Notes: generated from the sequence alone by a model not told the origin. Counted from the first letter of the stretch, positions 1 to 15,300 are shown. The stretch: 64,000 bases of DNA from Branchiostoma belcheri (GCF_001625305.1 NW_017803824.1:2568960-2632959), one strand, 5' to 3'. A program made the numbers and translations.

Positions 1-355
1 GGGGAGGGGGAGCGGTCAAATGGCCTTTGGCCTCGATAAGATTTAGCCGTTCGCCCCTCTGATTTTGTGCTCTTCTTAGGGGAGGATGAGGACATGGGCT
101 TGTCCAAACCTACAGGACATAAAAATGAATTATTTCCATTATGTTCAGCTTCCTATATAGTCAACACATGAAGGCCAGTCCAGTACAGTAAAAATACAGG
201 TTCAATGTACTGGAGAAAATTCCACTCTTTTCAGCAGCATGCAAATCCTGAAAGTGACAGCAGCTGGGGTTCAAACTCTCAACCTTCTGGTAGGGTTACA
301 AAAAACAGTGTGGCACACACATTACAATGCCATCTCAAAACCATGAAAAGCTAAC

Positions 356-3300
356 CTGCATATCTGACAGTGTCCTCTGATGTGGTGGAGTTGAGAGCTC
401 TGCTTTGTCTGTCTGTCTCAGTCTCCTCCGTGTCCGACACAGTTTCACTGCTAGGAGGGGACCTCCTGGGGACAAAATGACAACAGGCTTGTAGACCTAC
501 ATGTAACAAGTCTTGCTTTATGCACTATGATACAGAGAGCCTTTCTTCATCATCACTGTGTTCTGCTGCTACAGTGGTCTGGACACTCTGAGGCTGCAAT
601 CAGTCTTTCGTTTTTGTTTTTTTGCAATAGGCTTCCATATTGTTCATGTCCTTGGTGCTAATATCTTTGCTGATGCTTGAAATGATGATTCTTGTTGTAT
701 GTCAAAATCATTCAGCTTCTTGTAACAAGGGACATCATGATTGCACTTACATCATTATATTTTGACCAAAAAACATATATTTCCTATCCTCGAGTGTGCT
801 GTGAGTAGCATTTGTCATTTGTCGCAACATGAGTGACTAAGGACATGTAGTCAACTTGGAAGTAAGAGGACTGTGAGCTTTATTTGTGTGGGGAAAGAGG
901 AATAAGTGGAAGATGTAGGAGTAAGATCACCCAAATTTGTCCCCAAAATTTAGAGAGCAGCCAAATGATTAAGCTAAAACTACGAAGGTTTACAGACACC
1001 AAACACTGACTTTTTCCCTGATGTGCGATGCTTGTGGTGTTTCTTGTCGCTGTTTCTGTGATGACCGTGCTTGTCCGCTGACCGGTTGTGTCTGTCTGAT
1101 GACCGACTGTGTCTGTCTGAGGACCGGCTGTGCTTGTCAGACGGCCGACTGTCCACGATCAGCTGGCGCATGTCCGTCAGCAACCGGCGCAGTTCCTGTC
1201 CCGCATCAGCATTAGCAGCAAGGCTCTGGAGATAGCTCTGTTATCAGAGTGTTAGGGTTAGAGTAAGCAGATATGAGAAGGTCATTTAGTACATTGTACA
1301 TTTTTTATTTTAATGCTAATCTACCTCAAAAAGTTTATCCATTATCTAATGTAGATTGAAATCTTGTGTGAGTATGTTTCTTCAGATCACTGGCACTAAA
1401 CTTCAATTCAAGTCTTAATTCACAACTCTCATGCTAGGAGTTAGACAATGTTTTCCTACAAACTTGCAGACATACTTACATCTGAAGGCTTTTGGGAGAC
1501 AGGGGGTGACCTTGGTGCAATGGTCTGGTGCAAAACTCCCTGAGTAGATACCCCTGCAGAACCGAGGCTTGCCACACCTGCCACAGCTGCATCAGGTGCT
1601 GCGTCAGCTGCTGCAGCACCTGTGACACCTGCAGCCCTGCGCTGCAGCTCCCTGAGCTCCAGGCTGTGTCGCAGCTTCATGCGGGCCAGCTCCTGTTCCT
1701 GCTGCTCAATCAGAGCCTGCTGGCTCGCATGTTTCACAGCAGCCTGTGGACAGGAAGAGGGGAATGAGTGTTTGGATGGACGGATGGATGGAAGGATGAA
1801 TGAATGGGTGGATCAAGGAATAAATGGATGTATCAAGGAATGAATAGATAGATCAAGGAATGAATGAATTGATCAAGGAAGGAAGAAGTAAAATGAATGC
1901 ATGGAACAAGGAATGAATGAATGAATGAATGAATGAATGGGTGGCTGGGACTGTGGGTGTGTGGATCAAGGAATGAATAGATGGATGGATGGATGGATGG
2001 ATGGATGGATGGATGGGTAGACAAAGGACTCAATGAATGGATGGATGGATCAAGGAATGAATGAATGGGTAGGTCAAGGAAGGAAGGAGTAAATTAAATG
2101 GGTAGATAAAGGAACGAATGAATGGGTGGATCAAGGAATGAATGGATCAAGGAAGGAATGAGTGAATCAAGGAAGGAAGGAAGGAATTTATTACTCAGCC
2201 AGGTATCTTTCATTTGAGTGTTAACACACACTGAGAACACTTACCCGTCGACTCAACATCTCCACCTAAGTGCAGCCATGTAATACAAGAAGGCCAGGGA
2301 CATTTTTTAGTTTCGTGTGACAGCATTCTTGAGCTTGGTGATCTCACCAAAAACACATTGCTCATTGGTTTGTATTTAAGAAAATTGACATTGACAGCAT
2401 GATATTCAAATCCCCTGACCATTTTTCAGCTTGGTGTTAGATTAGGGATGAAAATACTGAACACTAGTTCAAACCCACAACCTTTTGTATTGTTCTAACA
2501 CTGTGATGCACAGGTTACCTTCTCCAGAGCATTCTCCAGCTTGGTGACCCTGTGTCGTGCCTCCTGTTCCCTGTCCGACACCGTCAGGAGCTCCTCCTGC
2601 AGGCGGCTGATCTGTCCGTCACTCTTCTCCAGCTTCAGGTGCAGGCCATCGCTGGACGTCTGCAGGGTCGTCTTCTCCTGGAGATCACAGGAAGTTCACA
2701 ATCATTGGATCATTGGGTAATTCAATGCTTGACATACTGGAAAATCATATACATGTATGTATGTGAGAAATGTTCTAAACAGTTGAAGTTAAGCATATGA
2801 ATACTGTCTTTCTTATCATCATTTTTTGTGTGTTTCAAATGACTGTTCAGTTCCTACCTACCACACTTCAAAAGCAACCTTTGGAAATGTCAAATACCAG
2901 TAAAAACGTTCCTTTCCTTGGCATAGATTTGTGTCATGTCAAAGAGATGTTCAGGTAATGTCAAAGACAAAGACCTTAATGGTTATACATTGGTTATACA
3001 TGTACGTTGGTTGTATATTACAAAATGGTTTCATGATTACAGCAAAATCTGAATGCATTGACGGAATGAGACTAGGAAGTAACTAAGAATGGTAGAAGAT
3101 ATGCTGAAGAGACAGACCTTATTGGCTGTGTCCAGGCACTCCTCCAGCCAGTGTAGTCGGCTCTTCAGGGAGTCAATTTCGCTCCTGCGGTCTGTCACCT
3201 CCTGCTGGATGGTCTCTGCTACATGGTAGGCTGAGAGGGAGGACATGTGTCTTAAGTTTAAGAAGGAACCAATAGAGCCTTGTCTTAGAAGACAGAAGAT

Positions 3301-6300
3301 ACAAATGTACATGCAGTACTTAGGGAAGAGCACACAAATGAAATTTGTTTCTCAGTTTGCAAAAAAAGAATGTTTAACTGAACACGAAATCTGAAAGTCT
3401 GATGGGAAAGTCTGTACCATGGTACACCCTGGGTCAGGGGGTAAATATAGTCAACTTCAAGTTTGGGGTAAATATAGTCAGATTCAAGTTTTTTCTTCCA
3501 GCCTCCTTTGTGTTTTCTTCTTGTCCTCTTGAACCATTTTTGTCTTAAAATGTCTTAGAATCAAGAAGAGGCATTCACTTGGCATGGCACTTGCCACGGT
3601 ACAATTCTTTGAGGAGAAACATAAGAAATTGTAGTAGAATTAAATTAGTTACCTTTGTTGTCTACACTCTCCTTGGCCTGCAGAGCTTTCCTGGTCTGTT
3701 CCAGCTCCTGTAGGGAGGCCTTCAGCTTACTGGACAGGCGTCTGATCTGTCTCTCCGTCTCCCCCTCCCTCCCCTCCAACAGGGCCTTCAGACTGTCCCG
3801 CTCGTCTGTCAGGTACGCAACCTGGCACGCCAGAAGTTAGAACAGTTTAATGGCTTCTGTATATAGTACATGTATTAGTATTTAAGTGGATTCATCCCTA
3901 AGCTAACTGACATTGAGAACACCACAGTCGTCCCTCAGTAAGACATCTGGAGCCACATACATGTAGACAAGTGCTCTGTCGACCTGTTTTACTCCTGACC
4001 TCTACTCTCATGCATATTATGGCCAATTTGATGTGTTAATAATAGTTTGTTGCTAGTTCTCAGATCTAACTGCTTATCAAGAAAATGAGCATGAAAACAG
4101 TCTTATACTATAGAAGTCTGTAACTTGATTCACACAGTTTTAGGGAGGAATATAGGTTTCAGCCTATAATAATAGCTCTCTGTTTTATTCTTGGCCTCTT
4201 GCTTTATTTTTACATAAAAAGGTCTATGAAAAAACTTTAAGGGAATAGATTGTTCCAGCCTTAGATTCAAATGTGTGTCATATGCAGATATTACATGAAG
4301 AAACTGAAACCAGACTACACCAAAAGTGAACATGAAACCAGTTTTTCCCCTGACCTGAAACCTGCTGTCCTTGAGCTCCTGACTCGCCCTGTCCTTCTCC
4401 CTCATGACCTCGGTGACCTCCCTCACCCTGTCGCTGACCTGCTGACTCAGGTGTTTCTTCTCCTCCTCCACCTTCTGCAGGAACTTCTCACGCAGCTGCA
4501 GCCGCTGGCTCAGGGTCTCCTGCAGTCAGGGGCAGGAAGAGTGTTATTATTTACTGCACTGGTACATGCACACACTTTGTAAGGGAGGCTAGAAACCTTA
4601 TGGTTGATTTTAAGAGTCTCGCCCTTATTTGGTTGTTTGCTTGAGCCTTTGTTTATTCATTAAATAATCAAATACGTAGTGACTATACCTTTATTCTTAC
4701 CTCACCTGTTTTTCCTGAATTGGCCTTAAAACAATCTACTTCAAGAAACATGTAAAGATGGACTCAAAATGCACTTTTGGAAACCTGACAAACACAAAAA
4801 AAAAACACAGAAGACAGGTATTTTGGGGGGAAATGTATGAGAGCACAAGCAGGACTCTGGTGGGTACAACTGGTGTTGCTTTAAGAGCTGTAGGTTACAG
4901 AACTCACATAGCCCATCCTGAGCTCCTCCGTCTCCACCATCTTGTCGCTGAGTGCCTTGCTGACACGGTCCAGCTCCAGCCTCAGTGTGGCTGCCTCCTG
5001 TCCGCCCTGGTGCAGCATGTGGGACACGTTCTCACTCTGCTGCTGCAGGGTCAACAGGCTTTTCTCTCGCTCATCCAGCTGAACCTAAAGGAGAGGCAAA
5101 TGTTGGTGACTTTCTAGTACATCTGTTGATAAAGAGTTGTAAGATAAAGAACTGCTGCAACGTCAACAGGCTCTTCTCAAGCTCATCCAGCTGGACCTGC
5201 GGGACACGCAAATGTTGGTGGCTCATATGACTGGTTTATTGAACTTCCAAAAGGTACAGTAGCCCTTCACAGATTGCACTGATCTTTCACAAAAGTACTG
5301 CTACTTTAACCACTAGTGCACTAAAATCACAAACAAATTAGGGTAACCATAACCCTAAATTAGGGTTAGCCTCTTTGTTCTAGACTTACTTAAATGGCAA
5401 ATGTTAATGACTATGTACATCTCAGTATAAGAAGGTTCAACAGCCAGTGTGCTTTTACATCCAACGTTTTGGTGACTGTCTGTCACCTTCTTTCTTCAGG
5501 GAAAAAATGACTGGTTCTGCTTTGTACTGCAGCTAGCACTAGTAAACCAACAGACTAACCCGTAGCCTATCATGGCTGCTCTGTAGCGAAGAGAACTCCT
5601 CATTCCTCTTCTCTAACATCTGGATGTAGTGTGCCCGCTCCTGTCGCGCTCGCTCCACGTCCTGAAGCCGCTCTTCTGCCACGGCTGACAGCTCGCTCTT
5701 CTCTCCTGCCTGAAGTAACAAGTTTTCATTTTCACCTCAGTTTCAGTTTATTGTAACTTGTTATTCAGATATCACTTTAATAAACTTTATATGAGCTATC
5801 ATTACATTTCATTCTGTTCCTGTTGATTTTGGCAGAGTAGGGCAAAAGCTAGATGTAAGCAAGAAGACATAAATACCTACACTTAGAGCCAGAAAGGGTA
5901 GTTTGGAACTCTCATTCTACTTACACAAGTGTCATGTTACAGTTCCTTTGAGTAGCTTTTCCATGTGTTATCAATATGAGCTCTATGTGTGGTATCACTA
6001 ACAGCATACAAAATATACTACTACTTTAAAGTATACAAATGATCAATGTATCTTCCCTTCCAATTAACACCAGCACATACCACTGAGCCCAGCTGTTTCT
6101 GGGCATCATCCAGAGCGTGCTGCAGTTCCTCCACTCTCTGCCGGAGGGCCTTGATGTCGTCAGTCTTCCACTCGAACTCGCGGCCGAGCTTCTGGCTCTG
6201 GTTGCGCTCGGTCTCCAGCTGGGCGGACAGCATGTTGATCTGCTCCTGGAGCCGCTGCTGCTCCTGTTCCTTCACTTCTAACACCTGTCAGCAAACAAGG

Positions 6301-9300
6301 GAAAACTTTTCTTTCAAATCTACAGTTCCAAATAGACCAGTCAGCCCTCCCCCATTCACACACATACATACACGCACCGGTGAAATGGTAGATTAATGCA
6401 AAAGAGGAACATAGAAATTTGAAATCTTGACATGCAGCCACTCTCTGTTTGGTGTGTTGTCAATATCGTGTATCAAGGTTGGCTAGTGCAAAGAAAAGTT
6501 CTGAGGGTAAATAAAAGAGTGATGTAGCTGTCTAACTAGCAGTGGTACTAAATTGTCATGACGGACTGATGGGATCATACACAACACCCACCCTTTTCAG
6601 ACAGATTCGATTATATTACTAGTATTGCTTAATCCAACATAAAGAAAAGAAAGAAAGAAAGTGATCCTGAACCAGTTAAGCTCAACAAATTCAATGAGCT
6701 ATTCTTCTACTGGCCGTGACAGAGAAGACAGATGCTATGCACAGTACATACAGCTTGTTCATTGTACCAGGAAAATTGACCTAGCTCTTTTCTACAAGTA
6801 CAAAAAAAGTGGACCACAGCCTAGCAGCCCATCGTAACGACTGCGACTCTTTCCAGTAGCATGCATGTGACATTATGGCACCCAACCAAAAACTGTATAA
6901 TTTTGTGAAATCAGAGATCCAACAAAAAGTAGTCTATGGGACTGTGTGATATGATAGGTGCATGAAATTACATGTATTTAATGGCCTAAAAGTAGATAAA
7001 AAAGGATGTGCCTCTTTTCCCCAACATACAACAGTCCACTTACAACAACCCAGATTCCATCCCCTTCTGATTTGTGGGAGGGAAGCTTCAGAGTCAGACA
7101 GAGAGGGGAGAAGAAACACAGAGATCAGTAGGATTGTTTCTTTTAAAAGCCACACCAAATGTCTTGGTTCTTTCTGCAAGAAACAAATGGAGCCACAAAA
7201 ATGAAGCGGCAGATCAGAGAACCAAGACATTGTACTGGTGTGGCCTTACGAGTAAATTCTGGTTGGATAGGAAATGTAGTTCATGCTATGTTATTTGTTG
7301 CAAGCTAGTATAACAAAACAAGGACAGCAGAACAAGAAAATTACACTGATAGAAAAGCATTGAAAAGGTAGGGAGTCCATACAACACTTAATATACATTT
7401 GTATACAATAGTTATAAAGACGTTTGACTTCAAAGTAAGTAATTAGATTTTCCAAATCCCAGTCTCTTCTAATTGTTGCTGCAATAAAACCAAGACAGTC
7501 TGCACATGCTTGAGTAACTGTTTTCTTGTGTATCTCATCACCTGGATATCTAACCTTTGTATCTGCACATATATTTTGCTTTTTGCTGGCCTCTGATCTC
7601 TCCCATTAATTTTGAATATCTTATATGATTATGTTGTATTGTATGGACTCCAGGAAGAAAAGTGTCAATGTAACAATAAGAAAACAAACATACCTGTTTG
7701 TCCATCTGGTTCTTACACTCCTGCTTGACCGTCTGGACCAGCTCCTTGAGCCGCCGGACCTCCAGAGACGCGGCCTCCAGCTCGGCCTCCAGCGTGTGCA
7801 CGCGGCGGCTCTGCTCCTCGTCACGCGACCACAGCCGCTTGGTCTGCTCCCGCTCAATCTTCAGGTCCTCATCACCACGCACCAGGGTTTGCTGAAGGGG
7901 TGGGAAGAAAATTATGTAATGGTGAGAACTTGTGGTAGTTATGCTTAGCTGAAAATATTCTTAGATACATTAGACATATTCAAATGCTTTAGCAGATTAT
8001 GGCTCTCCATATTTATCTCCATATTTAATGAATTAATGAAACGTAGGATCTAACTTAGTCTCAGAGTTTTACCCCCGTTTTTGCATCATCTAGCGCGACT
8101 GTTCAAAAGTGCATCTTTCCTACTCCAGGAGAAGGAAAAGAGTGAAAAGGTGCACTACTAAAGAGACACACTAAATGGCACAAAAATACAAGTACAACTC
8201 TGTGACTGACCAGGATCTAACATTGCTTGGGGATTGGGGGTATACTAAACTGGGTAGTAAGTGAGCGAGTATACAAACAATACATGAACCATTTGACTAT
8301 CAGATGCAGAACATTCCAAAGCCTGATTTCTGACCTTTAACTGAGCCATCTCCTGTTCACACTCCTCCAGGGACTCCTGGTAGTGCTCCTTCTCCAGCTG
8401 CAGGTTGGACAGTTCCGAGTGGAGCGTCTCTAAGGCTCGCTCCAGCTCACGCACCTGCAGGGAACACAGGCGGAGGAAAAATGGGAAATTAGCGGATCTC
8501 ACCATCACTGAACTACAGCTGATAGACAGCAGAGGTCGGGGTAGACCAAGGAAATTCTGGATGGAGAGTGTTAAGGATGTAAGAGAGTCTATTGCCCTCC
8601 CATGTCACAAGCCCCCGCAGCAGTATAATCAAAGACTGGATACTACTACTACTTCTCAATTTCAGAAGTATTTATTTCCAGATAAGCTTTTTTTTCTCTA
8701 TAACAAGAGGGACAAATGCTAAGGGAAGAAGAAATTTTCCTTGTTATATTTAACAGAGACAGTGAATAACAGTTGAACTTCTTAGATATGACAATAACAT
8801 AAAACAGAAGGTTCCACAAGTACTCACCTTCTTCTCATACCCTTGCTTCATGTCCCTGTGTTCATCCTTCAGGGTGGAATACTTGGCCTCAAGGTCAGCA
8901 ATATGGCCGTCCTTTAATTCCACCTGACTTTGACTCTGTTCTCTGAAAATTTAAGACAAACGAAACATTTGATTCCCAATCAATTTCTGACAACTAGCCA
9001 GTTTCTAGTATATTTAGTGGTTCTATAAAAGACCCTCAACCCCCTGGATTTGGTCTTTAATGGTCTATAGTCTTAAAAAAACTTACTGTAACAGTGTAAG
9101 CTGTGTCTGCAGGGTGGTGGCCTGCTTGCGAGAGTTGTTGGCCCTCTCCGTGGCGCTGTCCAGCTGCTGTTTATACTCCTGTACGACCTGCTGCAGCCTG
9201 TCCTGGCTGTCCCGGGACAGCCGATGCTGTTCCTCCTGCAGCTTCTGCTGCGACTCACGAACTTCCTGCTCCAGCTAGAAGGGGAAATTACAGGAACAAA

Positions 9301-12300
9301 ATCTCAATTTGGATTAGAGTACTGAAAAGCCCTTTATCTAACCCCCTCCAGTCATTTCCACTAGAACCTATCCTATTTTGTTGTACCCTACGTTCCAAAT
9401 CTTTTTTAACAAGGCAACTGGAATTGGCATACCTAAATCATGGAAAGAGGAAAAAGACACAAATTGAAAGGAATATTTTAGAGGAAAGGGTACAAAGGAG
9501 ACTAAAATAAATGTTAGGAGAGAAATGAGACATTTTGAAAGAAAAGTAAAATGACTGTCAATAGAAAAAAAGGACTGCTGACACTAAAACACAAAAAGAG
9601 GGAACATGAAAGAAAAGGGGAGGGAACAATCTGTTTACTAACCCTGGTGACTTTAGCTGTAAGAGTCTGTATGTGCACGTCCCTTTCCTGTAGACATTTC
9701 TGAAGGACCTGAGGCAGTAGTGCCGCTCCCGTCTCCCTGACGTTCCCCCCGTCCAGGAACGGCCGGCCCTGCCCGTCCTCCTCCTGCGCCAGGAAGGTCC
9801 GGATCTGAACCAGCGCCACGTCCGCTGTCTTCAGGTTCTTCTGCAGGTCATCCACACGGGCGTTGGTTTCCAGCATGGCCTAGGAAAAAAAAAGAGATAG
9901 AAGATTATAGTTATGAAATACTGCTACTGCTTCCAATGCTTGGATTGTCCTCAGCTTTACATTTTGTTTAGCAAGTCTATCACTTCCTAGTAATTGAAAT
10001 CATAATGGTTGATTTTGTATATGCTTGAATCACAAAGACAATAGATGAGGAATCTCCACCTTTTCCTGCTGCTTGTTGTTAGACTCCAGTTCCTTGAGTG
10101 TAGACTGAAGCTGGCTCACAATTTGATCACGTTCCCGCGACTCGTTTTCTCTGGATGGAGGGAAGAAAAACAACCAGTCAATGGTGCGATGATTAAGATG
10201 CTCAACAGTCTGGTGACTGCTATGGTAAAGCAGTTGTCCTAAACTGAGATGAAGCACGATGCAGCTTTACCACAGTTTGTGTTAATAGCCAAGCATACAT
10301 GACCCCTACTCTTGCCTTTCTACAGTAGGCCGATTTCTACTATCTATTCAGCCTACAAAGGAGTCTGGTGGAGACTATCAAAACATGACCTGAGCTGACC
10401 TCTGTTCCAGCAGCCTCTCCCGTTGCAGCAGTGCCTCCTGTAGTTTGTCCTGCAGTTCCGTGATCGCCTCCCGGAAGTGATGCTTTTGTAGGTCCGTCAG
10501 CTCATTGGCCTGGGAGAAGAAAACATTTTTTACAGATGAGAAAACAGATTAATTTGTAGCAGCTGCTAAAATCATTTCAAATCATAGAGTTTTAAAGATG
10601 AACCAGAAAGAACTGTGGGAAAGCAGCATGAATTCTGACCTCTCCTGAATCAGAGACGCTGTCCGGAGACTTTGCAGCATGAGGGAATTAGAGGAAATGT
10701 GAAGTCAATTTTCAAGGCTGGTCTGAAATACTGACTTACTATGCCATCCAGTTAAGATTGGTAAGATAATCCTCACCTGTTTGAGTTGTTCCTTCAGGTG
10801 TTGTACCTGGAGGGAGTCTATTGTGGACAGGGACCTGCAGAGGGAGAGAGAAACAACAGATTCATTCCTGAGTGTTAGAAATAGGTATACAGTGTTTTGA
10901 TTTTGATCACCTTGAATGCTCACATATTAATTGAAAAGCCATGCCTCACTATACATGTGTCTTTCTTTCTATCACACCTTTCATACATGGTTTAGAGCTA
11001 ATTAGATTTCCAAGATCCCCAGTGCCCTTCTAAATCTGAAGTGAGCAGTGTTCAGACTTCTAAGTGTATGCGTGTGCACGTGTGTTCATGTCCATGTACT
11101 GTGGATGTAGTTCAGGAGACTTTACTGTACAAGGTGCATATTATAAGGAACATACTGTGGATGTAGTTCAGGAGACTTTGCTGTACAACATGCGCGTTAT
11201 AAGGAACATACTGTGGATGTAGTTCAGGAGATTTTGCCATGGCTCGTTCCTTCTCCGCCTGCAGTAGCATCCCTCCCTCTGCTCCCCTCCCCACGGTGCT
11301 GAATGCGCTGGTCCGTTCTCCCGTTGCCATGGCGCCCGCCGTCCGGTCCTGACCGGTCTGTGCACCGGACAGCCTCACCTGCAATGTCGGTGAAGGTTAG
11401 ACATCCAGGTAATAAGACATGCCAAAAAAAAAACAGTTACTCAAGCAACTGGATATGATTTTGGAAATGGTCAGACATTTCAGGTAGAACTCTCAGGGCC
11501 TTGAGACTTGGTGCTACCAGCCCCTAGGACAAAAAACACTTAAGCTCCTGTTCTGAAACAACAGGAGCTACGTGTATTGACTAATATTTGCATCATCCTT
11601 GTCTAACTTTTGTTTCCTTTTGGGCTTCCAAAAAAATAGTCTTCACTTATTTTCATATCAATCAATAATTCGTGCTTATAGACCCGCCTTTCTCCTATAA
11701 GTCTCTAGTGTCACTGACAAAAAGTAGTGGATGCTTACTGAAACGTCTGACCGTTTCCAAAATCATATCTAGTTGCTTGAGTAACTGTTTCTTGGCATAT
11801 ATCAATCAATAGTTTGTGCTCTTTTCTCCTGCAAGTCTCTAGTGTCATTGATGAAAGGTAGTGGATGCTAACTGAAAAGTCTCACCTCCTGACCGGCCCT
11901 CGTCCCCAGCAGCTTCTCGATGACCTCCGAGTTGCTAGGTGACACGGCGATGCGCACGGCCCGGGGGCTGGGGATGAAGATGTGCGGGTCCTTACCGGAG
12001 GGGGAGGAGCGCACCTGGACGTAACTCTGCCCCACAGGGCTGCTGCGTAGGCTGGCGGCGTCTGTGGACTTCTTCACTTCACCCTGCAGCCGCCTGGGAG
12101 GGAAAATTGCAGCATGAAGCAGGGTTCTCCCCAAGCAATGAAGCAAGGGTGCTCCCCCTCTCCCCAAAATCCTAGCACCCCTAATCCAACCTTTAGGGTT
12201 TTCTCTTAGTATTTACATGAATCATCCCATTAGAGGGTCACCAAAACGTCAGCTGAATAAACCTCTTGGTAAACCTCTGTGTAAAAAGAGTCTCTTTATA

Positions 12301-15300
12301 CAGCTAACCAACATCTAGCACACTACATTTAAAACTTTTACTCACAAGTATAGATTTCCAATCTTTGAATCAAGTGCGGTAATACTGTTCCAAACAACTA
12401 TTTTCCACCTCACCGAAATTGCTTTACTCTACCATACCACACCTGCAAACACAGCTCTGTTGCTAAGTAACAAGCTTCCATCCTAATATTAGAGACACTA
12501 CGGTATAGGAAATAGTAATAAATTAATTGCTCACAACATGAGTCCCATTTCTAAATAAAAAGTGGATGATAAGTGCTTACCTGAGTTCAGAGAGGGAGCC
12601 CTGACTGGCAGTATTAGCAGCTCTGGTGGTGGCTGCAGAGTCTGGTCCTGCCTGAGGTGGTCAATAATTAATGACGTGTGTTAACGAGGTACCGTGATTG
12701 ACAAGAGAGAGAGAGGGACATAATGCTTAACAATTTCCACACCAATTTAATTTGTTGGTTCTTGGTAAAAAAAGTAGTCATGCTAAACTGGGAGATCATC
12801 ATAAAAAATAAACATTAGTCTAAGGGGAAGTCTGTACCTTGGTACACACAGTTTCACAGCATATCAGATACAATTTTTTCTCGCAGCTACCATGGAGGTA
12901 TCTTGACATATTGCTTTATTTTTACCAAGTGTTTGAGAAGGAAGAAAATCACTTATCGTGGCCTAAGGACTATACAAGTAATGATTCCCCAGAGATATGT
13001 GTCATTGATCCATCACTCTTTTGTTGAGAGAATCATTCAATGCGGATGTATTTGTAGTGAATGACATCATCAATAATTCATCCATTTTTCAAATCTGAGG
13101 GGGCAGAAAAACACTTAAAAAAAACAATAGAGAAGTTTTGGAAACAAATTTGTCCTTGTCATGACATACACACCCTTCAAGCTATTTTGGGGGATTTGCT
13201 TTACAGATTTTATACAATATAGAGACTGGATTCGCCCAAAAAACAGTTGCTCAAGCAAGTAACCTGGATGTCTAACCTTCACCGATATAGAGCCTGGACT
13301 AGTATTAAGCAGAAATGTGCAGGGATACATCATTCTATCCTATAAATTGTACCCTAAATGCTTTCATTGGCTGTTTCACATTTGCTTTAAAAGCAGTATC
13401 AACTGTTTCACTTTGGTGTATTCTTGTTACTACAATTGCTCAGTATTGCTTTATCATTTTCATATCATCTAGGTATCTTATATTTTAGGCAATCCTGATT
13501 ACTGAGTATTTCGACTTCCTCCATTTTATATATAGGGTCTCCAGAATATTATATGGCCTATAAAAGAGACAATTCAGGATTAGCAGCAGCACGCAGGATG
13601 GGAACTACCTCTGATGCCCGCAGCTCTGCTTTGATGTTGTTGACTTCGTATGACTTCACCTTCAGCTGGTCCTGGAACTTTTGCAGCAGCTCCACCTAGA
13701 GGCAACATGGCATAGTGCAGGGAGGGGGACATGGGAGGGTGGTTTGGGTTGGAGGAGGGTTTGAGGGCATTTAGGGAAAGGTGGCCAAACAAGAGAAAAA
13801 GTTTATGAATGTATTTCTTTTATTTGTTAGGTAGTATTATAATAAGATAGAATACATAATAACGGAAAGGATGGTCAGGTAGAGAGTGGTAGAGAATTTT
13901 ATCGCTAAAAATTCTGGGTCTGTTCTCAAGAAATAGTTTACAGACAACAAGGTTTACAGGTAGCAATTGTTTTGAGTATCAAGGAAACAAAGTCGAATTG
14001 TGTTCTTATCTAAGTAAGTAGTCTAAGGAGTAAGTAGAGTTTCAAAGTGGTTTGTATTATTGATAAAAAGACAGTTTATCTGATTAGATATTGCAGCCTT
14101 AGGCAGTTTGGCAAATTTATCACAGTTAAAAGCTAGTTAACAAGAGTACAAAAGACAAATTATGGCATCAATGGGTATCACGTACATTGAACATTTTTAT
14201 GCAAATCACAACAAAGCATTTCTGCTTGCATTTGTATCACTAGCAGACAAGTTTTTATCTACAGAAGTACACAGAAGGACTATTATTTCATCTACTGAAA
14301 GGGCTCAACAGAGGGTATTTTTGTATCCAGTCATTCAAGTATCTGTGTACCATTTTACTATCAATTTGCAAGGAAACATTAGTATGTAACGGCTACTAAA
14401 TTTTACTGCTGGTACTTTTAGTAGAAAATTTGGAAACCAAACACAAGACTATTCCTGAAGAATTCCTGTAATCAGTGACAAAACTTTCTTGATTTAGTGT
14501 TGGCAATACTAACAGGACTTTCTGCACAGAAAGTGGAGGGATAAAATACTAGTAGTTGTTCTTGTAACCTGGTACATGTACATGTATTAGAAAAGCAGAA
14601 CACAAAGTTCAGATTTATCCTACCTGTTTCTGCATGTGTTGTTTTACACTGTCCACTTCTGTCTGAAGGGCTCGGATTGAGGTTGGTGGACCTGGAAATA
14701 AAAAAATATGCTGTAATGAAAATACACGATAGATAAATTTAGTATAACTTCACATGCACTTACTTGCTGTGCTTACACATTATAATTGCAGGGGCTACAC
14801 TTGGAACTAAAATCCAGTGTACCGTTGTCTTCACCACGTATATAATCTCTTTAGACAGAGTAAAACTAAATAAGAAAACACCAAGATCATCCCTTACTGT
14901 GGCAGGAAACTATGCTTGCTTCCTGAAGAATTAGAGACTAAGAGTAATTCCTACAGTTCAGCCTTGTTTTTTCCGTGGCCATCGCTGCTGGACTAATGAT
15001 AACCAGAGAAGCGTCTGTGCCACTTATACTGGGTTTATGACCAAACCAGCGTGTGTAATTATCAGTGCTGAACTGGGCTAGCAACTCGTCTGGGCCTTTC
15101 ATGTTCTGAAGGTGTCAAATGTTTTCTTTGACAGAAACAAAAAAAAGGAACAAAGTTTACAACAAGACCTAATTATCACAATTAAAGTGGTAATGTATAT
15201 CAAATACATTTCTGTATTTGAGTTTCAGCGACTTTGACAGACTGAAAAATAGTGCTTCTTCTACATATAAATTGTAAAATCCATTAGATATGGCAGAAAA

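Noticed and set aside
1767-2190. CRISPR-like regular repeats
   Set aside because: They are tetranucleotide microsatellite runs without spacers, in an animal intron.
5338-5365. TTAGGG-like words suggesting an internal telomeric repeat
   Set aside because: Only two or three degenerate copies in opposite directions; too short for a telomeric tract.
7550-7680. Extension of the exon at 7694-7891 to the left
   Set aside because: A clear donor (CAG then GTATGT) ends the exon at 7694, and the following residues do not continue the coiled coil.
14162-14389. 75-codon open frame in a CCDC158-like intron
   Set aside because: No similarity to any family I know, low coding character, no splice context; chance frame in A/T-rich DNA.
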